64,000 nucleotides of DNA from Brachybacterium tyrofermentans (GTDB lineage: Bacteria; Actinomycetota; Actinomycetes; Actinomycetales; Dermabacteraceae). The notes under the pieces are model-generated. The model saw nothing but the letters and a program-made list of their open reading frames with translations, was not told the origin of the DNA and made no database searches. Shown here in pieces: positions 1-6,461 of the stretch (position 1 is its first letter; each line of letters begins with the position of its first letter). The stretch covers positions 1 to 64,000 of the forward strand of contig NZ_JABUXW010000010.1 in the NCBI RefSeq assembly GCF_014897585.1. Reading direction: 5' to 3'. A program made the translations under genes and the position numbers.

Positions 1-12
1 CACCTTCACCCA

Positions 13-585
13 TCACGACCCACCCCTCGGACACCTCAACGATGAAAGCCCGAGGTTAGTGATGAGGTCTGCGGGGTCTGCGGGGTGCAGCTCCAGGGTG
101 TGCAGGTCCAGGGTCCCGTTCGCGCAGTTGAGCTTCCACGGGTCCGTGTCAGTCTCGGGGGCGAACAGCTTTCGTGAGGCGAGGTCGAGCACGCCGGCCG
201 ATCCGTGACTGGACATACTGGCCTTCACGTCGGCCTGTAGCGACTTGTCTGCTAGCGCTTCACCCCAGGAGATGTTGAGCATCATCTCCAGCAGGTCGTG
301 AGTGCGCTTGGCGTGTACGTCTCGTGCCCAGCGGGTGCCGTCCCAGCAGTGCCAGCCGGTGCCGTCTACGTACAGGGCGTGGCCCTCGGCGTAGGTGGCG
401 AACCGCTTGGCGATGCGCTGATGTGAGCGGAGGCCCGTGTCGTTCCATACGGTGGGCGTGGGCGGGTAGGCGATGGCGGGGCCTGTGTCGCCAATCGCTG
501 CGTGCTCGCGGTCGAACTGCGCCTTCTCGTCTGCCAGATACTGGGCGAGGGCATCGTCAGCGGAGCCGTCTGTAGTGATCGTCAA
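13..585 (-). CDS. Truncated D5/P4-type DNA primase/helicase, N-terminal part
   Basis: The 190-residue product resembles the N-terminal half of D5_N/P4-type primase-helicases of phages and satellites: a tryptophan-rich segment near residues 75-85 and, near residues 150-165, the typical asparagine-glycine-threonine-leucine-aspartate-leucine stretch. Full-length members have roughly 450 residues or more with a C-terminal SF3 helicase, which is absent here. After about residue 176 the sequence no longer looks like the family and stops, so the gene is truncated by a frameshift, deletion or rearrangement. It starts with TTG, overlapping the stop of the upstream small gene (TTGA), which suggests translational coupling. 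Replication of the element is the probable original role; the fragment is unlikely to work. Confidence 0.6.
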   Translation of the reverse strand: MTITTDGSADDALAQYLADEKAQFDREHAAIGDTGPAIAYPPTPTVWNDTGLRSHQRIAKRFATYAEGHALYVDGTGWHCWDGTRWARDVHAKRTHDLLEMMLNISWGEALADKSLQADVKASMSSHGSAGVLDLASRKLFAPETDTDPWKLNCANGTLDLHTLELHPADPADLITNLGLSSLRCPRGGS

Positions 586-776
586 GATGCACCACCCCGA
601 CCGGCCTGCTCCATGACGGTGAGCATCACGCGGGCGATGCTGGGAAGGTCTCGGGGATCGATCATGATTCGGGATCGACCGTTAGTGACCGTGACGACAG
701 GCGTCGTGGTCCCGTCCGGTCGATGCCAGCGCGACCTGCTTGCTATCACCTGCATCGGCTTGCTATCGTCTTCCAT
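582..776 (-). CDS. Small hypothetical protein upstream of primase
   Basis: A 64-residue frame with no recognised domain. Its stop codon overlaps the TTG start of the primase fragment, which is typical of a compact phage or satellite operon and is the main reason to accept it. The product is mixed-charge with a short hydrophobic stretch in its second half (around residues 38-56, isoleucine/valine/methionine rich) but no clear membrane segment. Function unknown. Confidence 0.45.
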   Translation of the reverse strand: MEDDSKPMQVIASRSRWHRPDGTTTPVVTVTNGRSRIMIDPRDLPSIARVMLTVMEQAGRGGAS

Positions 777-890
777 GAATGAATGCCTTACTGCCCTTGC
801 CGGGGCGTTTGGTCCGGGGCGGTAACCCCGGTGTATGGAACTTGAATGACCTCACGCGTTTACGTGAGGGTCTAGCTACCGGGTCGGCAC

Positions 891-1124
891 TTACAGGTGT
901 CGGCCCGGTTGTCTTTGTGCGGCCTGATGGGCGACTTCCGCGAAAGTGCGGGCCAACGCTGCCCGCAGGTGGGGCTGTAGTGGCCGCTGCTCGGCTTCCC
1001 AGAGCGCGTTAGTGGCGCGTGCATGGTTGAACCAGGTCGCCTCTCGGTGTGCTCTCACGCGGGCTTCTGCTGCGGCGGTGCCGGGGCCGAGACTGTGCGC
1101 CAGATCGAACGGGGGGCGGTTCAC
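891..1124 (-). CDS. Hypothetical protein translationally coupled to the HTH gene
   Basis: A 77-residue, alanine- and arginine-rich, probably helical protein. Its GTG start overlaps the TGA stop of the upstream helix-turn-helix gene (GTGA), so the two are probably co-translated. No family is recognised. Position between an excisionase-like protein and a primase suggests a role in excision, replication or its control, but nothing in the sequence proves this. Confidence 0.5.
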   Translation of the reverse strand: MNRPPFDLAHSLGPGTAAAEARVRAHREATWFNHARATNALWEAEQRPLQPHLRAALARTFAEVAHQAAQRQPGRHL

Positions 1125-1294
1125 GCGGTGGGGACCGGGACCAGAAGCGCGAGCACGTCGTCATGCTTCACGCGGATGTGCCGGGGGCCGAGGCGGAACG
1201 CGGGGAGGTCGCCAGCTGACACGTAGCGGCGAATGGTGCGGGTGTTGACTGCGAGCATTTCTGCGGCATCGTCAAGGGTGATGAGCGGATTCAT
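1121..1294 (-). CDS. Small helix-turn-helix DNA-binding protein (AlpA/excisionase-like)
   Basis: The 57-residue product fits the MerR-superfamily excisionase pattern: an N-terminal segment with D-D-A-A-E-M-L-A-V, then T-R-T-I-R-R-Y as the recognition helix, a G-D-L-P-A-F-R-L-G turn and a final basic wing. Such proteins bind DNA as recombination directionality factors or activators (AlpA) of integrases. It begins with ATG at 1294 and its stop overlaps the GTG of the next gene. Being next to an integrase-bearing region supports an excisionase or regulator role. No strong ribosome-binding site is seen. Confidence 0.7.
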   Translation of the reverse strand: MNPLITLDDAAEMLAVNTRTIRRYVSAGDLPAFRLGPRHIRVKHDDVLALLVPVPTA

Positions 1295-1372
1295 TACGGG
1301 GTGCCCTTTCTGGCATGGGAAAGCCCCGGTGCGGTGTGCTGCCGGGGCTGAGGTCGTGCGGGGTGGTGCGGG

Positions 1373-1804
1373 TCAGGCGGTCTGCGAGGCGAGTGCTCGT
1401 GCGAGCCAGGCGTTGACTGCTCGTCGTGCTCGTCTTCCGTGGTCCGTGGGGAAGCCGAAGTGCTTGTCAGTGGCGATGCGTGCCAGCTCGTGCGCGAGGG
1501 CACTGCCGCCGACGGTGATCGTCTCGGGGTCGCGTCCGGTCCAGTCGCGGATCGTGTCTGTGAAGGACATGCGCCAGATGGCCTCCAAGTGCGTTCGGGC
1601 GCGGGCGGGGCCGTTGTCCAGTCCGGGGGTGTCCATGATCCGGCGCTTCACGTTGTCTCGTACGTCGTCATACACGCGTGAGGGGCCGTGGCCGGTGATT
1701 GCCCGGAGTGCGTCGAACACTTCGGGGGGCATGCGGCGGGGAACTGCCGGGGTGTTGCGTCCGACGTTTCGTGTCGGAGTGTTTGGTGCGAGAGTTGTCG
1801 TCAT
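1373..1804 (-). CDS. Hypothetical protein of the integrated element
   Basis: A 143-residue protein that I do not recognise. It starts with ATG at 1804 behind an AAGGA-like ribosome-binding site, and third codon positions are GC-rich as expected for real genes here. The N-terminus is proline/threonine rich and probably disordered; the rest is charged, helical and rich in arginine. No membrane segment or catalytic motif is evident. It is the first gene of the minus-strand group that ends in the primase fragment. Confidence 0.55.
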   Translation of the reverse strand: MTTTLAPNTPTRNVGRNTPAVPRRMPPEVFDALRAITGHGPSRVYDDVRDNVKRRIMDTPGLDNGPARARTHLEAIWRMSFTDTIRDWTGRDPETITVGGSALAHELARIATDKHFGFPTDHGRRARRAVNAWLARALASQTA

Positions 1805-2036
1805 GTACGGTGGTCCTTGTCTTCGAAATTGATCGGCCTCCGCATTGCAGTGCGGGGGCGGTGCCCGCGAAAAGTCTGCGGGCGTACGGGATCGCCGGGT
1901 AGCCGTTTGGCTGTCCGGTTACTTCCCGTTTGCGCCGAACCCCTCGGCACATAACTAACACTACAGGCAGTGGTGTCCCAGTGGAGTGACCACAAGATGT
2001 ACTGAGTTACAACCCTGTCATCCACATTCGACTGTT

Positions 2037-2145
2037 GATGGGCTGTGGACGGCTCGGGAAAGGTGGGGACAGTCCATAGCGGTTACGCACGAAACGCGAG
2101 CATGCATGTACCGCGGAATGTGGACGAGGGGTCCGACAGCCCATC
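2037..2145. repeat. Imperfectly spaced inverted repeat in gene-poor stretch
   Basis: The 10-bp arms GATGGGCTGT (2037-2046) and ACAGCCCATC (2136-2145) are perfect inverted copies about 90 bp apart, in the stretch 1805-2150 that otherwise holds no convincing gene except the doubtful tail of the next one. The stretch is less GC-rich than its surroundings and contains near-matches to DnaA boxes. It could be a regulatory or replication region of the element. Confidence 0.25.
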
Positions 2146-2529
2146 GCAGCGGTGGACGACGGGCTGCGGCGAGCGCTGCGGATCACTCCGGAACGTCCTC
2201 CACGTGAGGAGGATCCCGGCGTGTCGCGGCAGTGTCGCGCGCGCTTCGCGGGGGCATGACACCTCCACCTCTGCGTTCAGCGCCACGAAGTAGGCGGCGA
2301 ACCGGGTGAGATGCACGTCGGGGACGGCGCGAGCAACGGCGCTACCCGTAACGATCTGCTCTGCGTTCTCGAAACCGAGGACGTTCTCGCTTCCGGCCTG
2401 ACCTGCGACGTTGTGGCTGGCGACCTGCTGGACCGCATTGTCGGTAGCGGCACCACCATTGGGGCGACCTGCGGAAACGTGGTTCGAGACCTGCTGGCGT
2501 GCGCGGGGCGTCTGGCCCAAATGAGCCAT
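2083..2529 (-). CDS. Possible small gene directly downstream of the integrase
   Basis: This 148-residue frame starts with ATG two bases after the integrase stop codon. Roughly seven in ten third codon positions are G or C in its first 110 codons, which favours coding. The product is rich in asparagine, glutamine, valine and alanine and matches no family I know. Frames on the opposite strand are also open, and the C-terminal part looks arbitrary, so the gene may be shorter or not real. Confidence 0.35.
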   Translation of the reverse strand: MAHLGQTPRARQQVSNHVSAGRPNGGAATDNAVQQVASHNVAGQAGSENVLGFENAEQIVTGSAVARAVPDVHLTRFAAYFVALNAEVEVSCPREARATLPRHAGILLTWRTFRSDPQRSPQPVVHRCDGLSDPSSTFRGTCMLAFRA

Positions 2530-2531
2530 AC

Positions 2532-3632
2532 CTACAGCGACTCCCCCAGCCGATCCGCAATCGCACGGTCACGCTCAGCCGTCGCATGCTGATAGCGCAT
2601 CGCAATCTCCGGGCTGGTATGACCGAGGCGCGCCATAAGTTCCCGCGTCGTCGCGCCCGTAGCAGCTGCCAGAGTCGCACCCGTGTGCCGAAGATCCGCG
2701 GGGCGTACATCCTCTAGGCCGGCTGCTTTCACGGCGAGACGGAATGTGTACGTGTAACCGCCGAAAGATAGAGGTTGACCGGGGAAACGCGGCGAGGGGA
2801 AAAGGTGCCCCTGTTGACCTTCTGCGGCGTGCTCCCGGAGGTGGGCGAGGATCGGCTCATGGAGGACATTCGGGTAATGCACGGCGCGCACCGACCCGGC
2901 AGTCTTCACAGGACCGATAGCCTGCCCGCCATCGTGTCGGGCGCTCACCGTCTCCCTGATGTTCAGCACCCGCTTCCTGGTGTCCACGTCACGGCGGCGT
3001 AGACCTAGAGCCTCACCGGGCCGTAGTGCGCAGTACGCGGCGAGGGTGACTGCGAGGCGGCGCTCCTCTGGCATCTTCGCGGCAAGGGCATGCACCTGCT
3101 CCACAGTGAGCGCGTGGCCGTCGCGTTTCGGCGTGTACGTTGCCGCGCCCTTCACCCTCACCGGGGACTCGTGGAGGATCCCGTCATCTACAGCGGCACG
3201 GAAGATCTGAGCCATAACCCGGTAAGCACCGGCGCGTGCTGCGGGCTTGTCGGCAGGGAGAATCGACATCCACTTGCGGACCATGGCAGGCGTGACGGCA
3301 GACAGTGCCGTGGTGCCGAACGTGGGCCGGATCCAGCGCTGGTACGTCGTCCGGTACTTGACGGTGGAACGCTCACGGACACGATGGGTTGCTAGCCACT
3401 GCTCAGCGAACTCCCCCACCGTCGTCTTGTCATCGCGGCCCCTCCACGTCCCGGTCTCTAGGGCAGCGCGCTGGACGGACAGCCACCCGTCGGCGTCCAT
3501 CTTCGCTGTGAACGTGACGGGCGCGTTGACTCGCTGCCCGTGAGGGTCGAGGTAGGAGGCCTGGTAGCGGCCAGAGGGGAGCTTGCGAATGGCCCCGAAT
3601 GGTCTGCGTGTCCGTCGCTTCTGCGCTGCCAT
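2532..3632 (-). CDS. int: Tyrosine recombinase/phage-type integrase
   Basis: The 366-residue protein catalyses site-specific integration and excision of the left element. It has an N-terminal arm-binding region with an R-Y-Q-A-S-Y beta segment, a SAM-like core-binding domain from about residue 70 to 160, and a C-terminal catalytic domain. Catalytic residues seen are the first Arg in A-L-R-P-G-E, the second Arg in D-L-R-H-T, the H of L-G-H-T and the nucleophile Tyr in M-R-Y-Q-H. The His of the usual H-x-x-R box is replaced by Ala (A-D-L-R). Length is normal. It lies at the chromosome junction, reading away from it, as integrase genes usually do. Confidence 0.92.
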   Translation of the reverse strand: MAAQKRRTRRPFGAIRKLPSGRYQASYLDPHGQRVNAPVTFTAKMDADGWLSVQRAALETGTWRGRDDKTTVGEFAEQWLATHRVRERSTVKYRTTYQRWIRPTFGTTALSAVTPAMVRKWMSILPADKPAARAGAYRVMAQIFRAAVDDGILHESPVRVKGAATYTPKRDGHALTVEQVHALAAKMPEERRLAVTLAAYCALRPGEALGLRRRDVDTRKRVLNIRETVSARHDGGQAIGPVKTAGSVRAVHYPNVLHEPILAHLREHAAEGQQGHLFPSPRFPGQPLSFGGYTYTFRLAVKAAGLEDVRPADLRHTGATLAAATGATTRELMARLGHTSPEIAMRYQHATAERDRAIADRLGESL

Positions 3633-3724
3633 GGCCTGCCCCCACCTGATCGTGCAACTAACGTGCGGTTGCTTCTGTGCGTCCGCGACTACTCGTGTCC
3701 GCTTGCGCCTATTGCACGCTTACG

Positions 3725-4015
3725 CTAGCCTACGAACACTCCCGACCGAAAGACCTGGTCAACCCACCGATCCTGTTTGGTCCCCTTGTAGATCTGGACG
3801 ATCTGGTCCGAGGCGACGGCCCAGAGCGCGACGACGATCCCCGCGGTCATCAGCGTGATGAGAACCCATCCGGGAACATCCCCGCGGTCCGAGCCGAGGC
3901 GTGCCAGGAGGCGCGCCAGAGGTCTCGGTTCGGTGGTGCCGGCGTGCTGCGTGACCCGGGCGGCAGGTCGCACGCGGCGGGTCGGGCGGTGCAGTCGGGT
4001 GCGGTGAACGGTCAT
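3725..4015 (-). CDS. Flp/TadE-type pilin-like protein with altered C-terminus
   Basis: The 96-residue product has a basic N-terminal leader, then G-D-V-P-G-W followed by one hydrophobic segment of about 22 residues (near 47-70), the shape of small Flp-type pilins encoded next to tadB-tadC in Actinobacteria. Such pilins are assembled by the TadABC machine at the cell membrane. A GAGGAG ribosome-binding site precedes the ATG at 4015. The residues after the membrane segment, roughly the last 25, are charged and look unlike a pilin tail; they lie at the edge of the integrated element, so the original 3' end has probably been displaced. TadE/TadF genes expected downstream are missing. Confidence 0.65.
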   Translation of the reverse strand: MTVHRTRLHRPTRRVRPAARVTQHAGTTEPRPLARLLARLGSDRGDVPGWVLITLMTAGIVVALWAVASDQIVQIYKGTKQDRWVDQVFRSGVFVG

Positions 4016-4180
4016 GTCGGGCTCCTCATCGAATGGTGCGGTGGAATCGTCGGATCTGGACGGTGGACGGGCGGATCGTGCGGTCCTTCGGTCTGGTGGA
4101 TCGGGGCGGTGACGCCTGGGGTTGGGCGGAGGACGGGGACTGGAGCGGGGGCGGTGGCTGCTGGAGACGGAGCGGGACGC

Positions 4181-5125
4181 TCAGACGGAGATCTGGAGGA
4201 CGGCGAGCCCTGGGAAGATGGCGAAGACGATCACGAGCGGCATGACGAAGAAGACGACCGGCATGAGCATGTAGATCTCCCGGCGACCAGCGGTCTCCAT
4301 CAGGTCGCGCTTGGACGCCTCGCGAGCGTCCTGCGCCTGTGCACGGAGCACGTCGGCGAGAGGTGTTCCGCGTTCGATGGCGACGGAGACCCCCTCCCCG
4401 AAACGGCTCAGGGACTGCAGTGGAGTGCGCATGCCCAGGGACGCCAGCGCCTGGGCGACGCTGGTCCCGGAGCGGATGTCTGCGACGGTCGCCGCGAACT
4501 CGTCCGGCAGAGCGCCGGTGGAGGTCCGGGCCACGCGCTCCATGGCCGCGATCGGGCTCTCCCCGGCCGCGACGGCGAGGGCGAGCAGATCGGCGACCGT
4601 GGGGAACTCCCTGGCCATCCGCGCAGCGCGACGAGTGATCTCGACGCCGAGCAGGTAGTCCCTCAGGAGCACCCCCAGGATCACGCCGAGAGCGACGATG
4701 AGCAGGCCCAGCACGGGACTCGCTCCACGGGTGCTCATCGCGAGAAGGGCGACGACCATCCCGAGGATCAAGCCGAAGGCGGCGAAGACGACCTGCTCGA
4801 TGCGGAAGGAGTCCGCAGAGGAGCGCCGTCCGGCCAGACGGAGTCGACGCTCGAGCTGGTCCGCTCCCCCGGTGAGCCGTTCGAGCACTCCCAGGACGTG
4901 GTGTGCGACGGGCCCCAGCAGGTTCTCTGCGACCACCCGGGCTCGACTCGTGGCCGCGGACGGGCTGAACAGCGATGAGGACCGCGAACGTCGCAGGTAC
5001 GGATCGATCCGGGCATCGAGGTCCCGCGATCGGAGCCAGGGCAGATGGCCGGCGATCAGCGCGAGACCGAGCCCGAGCACAAGGCCCAGGAGGGCGCCTG
5101 TGAGGGTGGTGCCCGACGCGGTCAT
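4181..5125 (-). CDS. tadC: Type II secretion system F family protein TadC
   Basis: This 314-residue inner-membrane protein is a platform subunit of the Tad pilus apparatus. It shows a hydrophobic N-terminus, a pair of membrane segments around residues 112-155, a cytoplasmic T2SSF domain with the family's F-P-x-x-x-D-L-L-A-L-A-V-x-A-G-E core near residue 175, and two C-terminal membrane segments ending the protein. It overlaps tadB by 4 bp (ATGA), so the genes are coupled. With tadA broken upstream in the operon, it may be poorly transcribed or without a motor. Confidence 0.9.
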   Translation of the reverse strand: MTASGTTLTGALLGLVLGLGLALIAGHLPWLRSRDLDARIDPYLRRSRSSSLFSPSAATSRARVVAENLLGPVAHHVLGVLERLTGGADQLERRLRLAGRRSSADSFRIEQVVFAAFGLILGMVVALLAMSTRGASPVLGLLIVALGVILGVLLRDYLLGVEITRRAARMAREFPTVADLLALAVAAGESPIAAMERVARTSTGALPDEFAATVADIRSGTSVAQALASLGMRTPLQSLSRFGEGVSVAIERGTPLADVLRAQAQDAREASKRDLMETAGRREIYMLMPVVFFVMPLVIVFAIFPGLAVLQISV

Positions 5126-5994
5126 CGCAGGACCCTCTCGTCCTGGGGCAGGCGCGCGATCTGCAGCATGACCCGGTACGCGATCAGAGACACCACAGCC
5201 CCGATCAGGATCATCGCCATTCCCATCGGGGAGTCGTAGGCCTGAGCGGCCTGCGGACGCGTCGACATCAGGGCCAGCACCAGCCAGGGCGCGACAAGGG
5301 CCAGTCGTGCCGCGTTGACCGTCCAGGACTGGCGGGCCTCGAGCTCTGCACGGGTCCTCGCGTCCTCCCGGAGGAAGGCGGCCAACGTGCGCAGGAGCCC
5401 TCCCAGGTCGGTCCCGCCGACGTCCCGGGTGATCCGCAGCGCTTCGACGATCCGATCCCCGACCGGATCGGCGAGCCGGACCTTGAGCCGGTCGAGACTC
5501 ACGGCGAAGTCACCGCTGGCCTGGTAGTCGAGGGAGAACTCGTGGAAGGCGGGGCGGAGGTCCTCCGGCCCCTTCCTGCTGAGCTGGACCAGTGCCTCGG
5601 GAAGCGAGAGCCCGGCGCGGATCGCTGAATTGATGTGATCGACGGCTTCCGGCCAGACCTCGCGCATCGCTGTCGTGCGGCGCCGTGCCGCCGAGCGCAG
5701 GAACACGACCGGAACGACCATCGAGGCGACGCCGATGGTCAGAGATGGGACGACTGCGCTCGAGACGGCCCAGAGAGCAGCGGAGACCACCAGGCCGAGG
5801 CCTGCGCTCAGCGCGGGAACGGCCGCGGGCGGGACAGACGTCAGACCGACGGTGACCAGGTCATCTCGGAGGTGATCCATGATCCGTGCGATCCTTCCGC
5901 GCCGAGTCGATTCTCCCTCCTGCTCCCAGAGAGACCACCAGATCGACAAGATTCCGAGCCCGGTGATCAGTCCGAGGAAGGCGCCGTCGCTCAT
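5122..5994 (-). CDS. tadB: Type II secretion system F family protein TadB
   Basis: A 290-residue membrane protein with an N-terminal membrane segment, a pair of segments around residues 55-100, the cytoplasmic T2SSF domain (W-P-E-A-V-D-H-I-N-S-A-I-R-A-G-L near residue 120) and C-terminal segments. With TadC it forms the membrane platform on which the TadA ATPase acts. It overlaps both neighbours by 4 bp, the arrangement of an intact tad operon, which shows that the disruption of tadA upstream is recent or at least not followed by decay here. Confidence 0.9.
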   Translation of the reverse strand: MSDGAFLGLITGLGILSIWWSLWEQEGESTRRGRIARIMDHLRDDLVTVGLTSVPPAAVPALSAGLGLVVSAALWAVSSAVVPSLTIGVASMVVPVVFLRSAARRRTTAMREVWPEAVDHINSAIRAGLSLPEALVQLSRKGPEDLRPAFHEFSLDYQASGDFAVSLDRLKVRLADPVGDRIVEALRITRDVGGTDLGGLLRTLAAFLREDARTRAELEARQSWTVNAARLALVAPWLVLALMSTRPQAAQAYDSPMGMAMILIGAVVSLIAYRVMLQIARLPQDERVLR

Positions 5995-6272
5995 GCCGCC
6001 TCCGCCCGACCCAGCAGCGCTCCCAGGTCATGGCCCGCACGGGCGAACCGCTCCGCATGGGGCGGGCGTCCGTCTCCCCGCACGAGTCGATCCCCGCGCA
6101 GCGCGAACAGCTCCGAGATCTCGATGACCTCGTCCTCCACGCGTCCGCTGAGCCCGACGATCTCCCGGACCCGGCGCCGACCGTCGGCCAGCATGTCGAG
6201 GTGCACGACGAGGTCGATGGCGCTGGCGACGGTGGGGACGACGAAACGACTGGAGATGTTCTCCCCGGCGAG
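5991..6272 (-). pseudogene. tadA: tadA (CpaF-type ATPase), 3' fragment
   Basis: The frame encodes the last about 93 residues of a TadA/CpaF secretion ATPase. It begins at the repeat as L-A-G-E-N-I-S-S-R-F and includes the family's V-A-S-A-I-D-L-V-V-H stretch, where such ATPases contact the nucleotide-binding face. The N-terminal part is 20 kb away at 26249-27207. An apparent longer frame reaching 6341 is made of island DNA. The fragment still overlaps tadB by 4 bp. It cannot work alone because it lacks the Walker boxes. Confidence 0.92.
6259..6272. repeat. attL: 14-bp core repeat of the 20-kb island
   Basis: TTCTCCCCGGCGAG here is identical to 26249-26262. Bases flanking the two copies differ on both sides. 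On the minus strand the repeat encodes the L-A-G-E junction of tadA, and the tad reading continues perfectly from one side of the island to the other. Large serine integrases recombine at a short shared core of this kind, and one is encoded in the island. Confidence 0.9.
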
Positions 6273-6461
6273 AATGTCGAACAGGGGGTGCATGAACACG
6301 GGGCCCACAGCGACAACCGGACGAGTCTCCTCAAGCACCACGGGCCCGATGACGCCTACCCGTGTATCAGTGCCTAGGATCTTGATAGTGGCGCGCCCTC
6401 CCTGCAGACAGCGCGCGACGTTCGAATACGGTCACGCAGTGAAGATGATGGGCGGCCCCAG

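Larger units (their letters stand above)
1..3790. mobile_element. Partial integrative element (satellite/ICE-like), left end outside the window
   Basis: All convincing genes here are on the minus strand: a tyrosine integrase next to the chromosomal junction, an AlpA/MerR-like helix-turn-helix protein, small hypotheticals and a fragment of a D5/P4-type primase. Integrase plus small DNA-binding protein plus primase is the gene set of phage satellites and related integrative elements in Actinobacteria (family knowledge). The right boundary is placed at the end of the Flp-type pilin frame, whose last residues look unlike a pilin. The left boundary is not visible. I could not find a direct repeat marking the ends, so the boundaries are inferred. 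Confidence 0.6.

Noticed and set aside
3677-4978. Long plus-strand frame across the tad genes
   Set aside because: Antisense shadow of tadC and the pilin gene; composition typical of reversed high-GC coding.
5991-6341. Treating the left tadA fragment as a 116-residue gene starting at 6341
   Set aside because: The first 23 residues are encoded by island DNA beyond the attL repeat; only the part from 6272 down is tadA.
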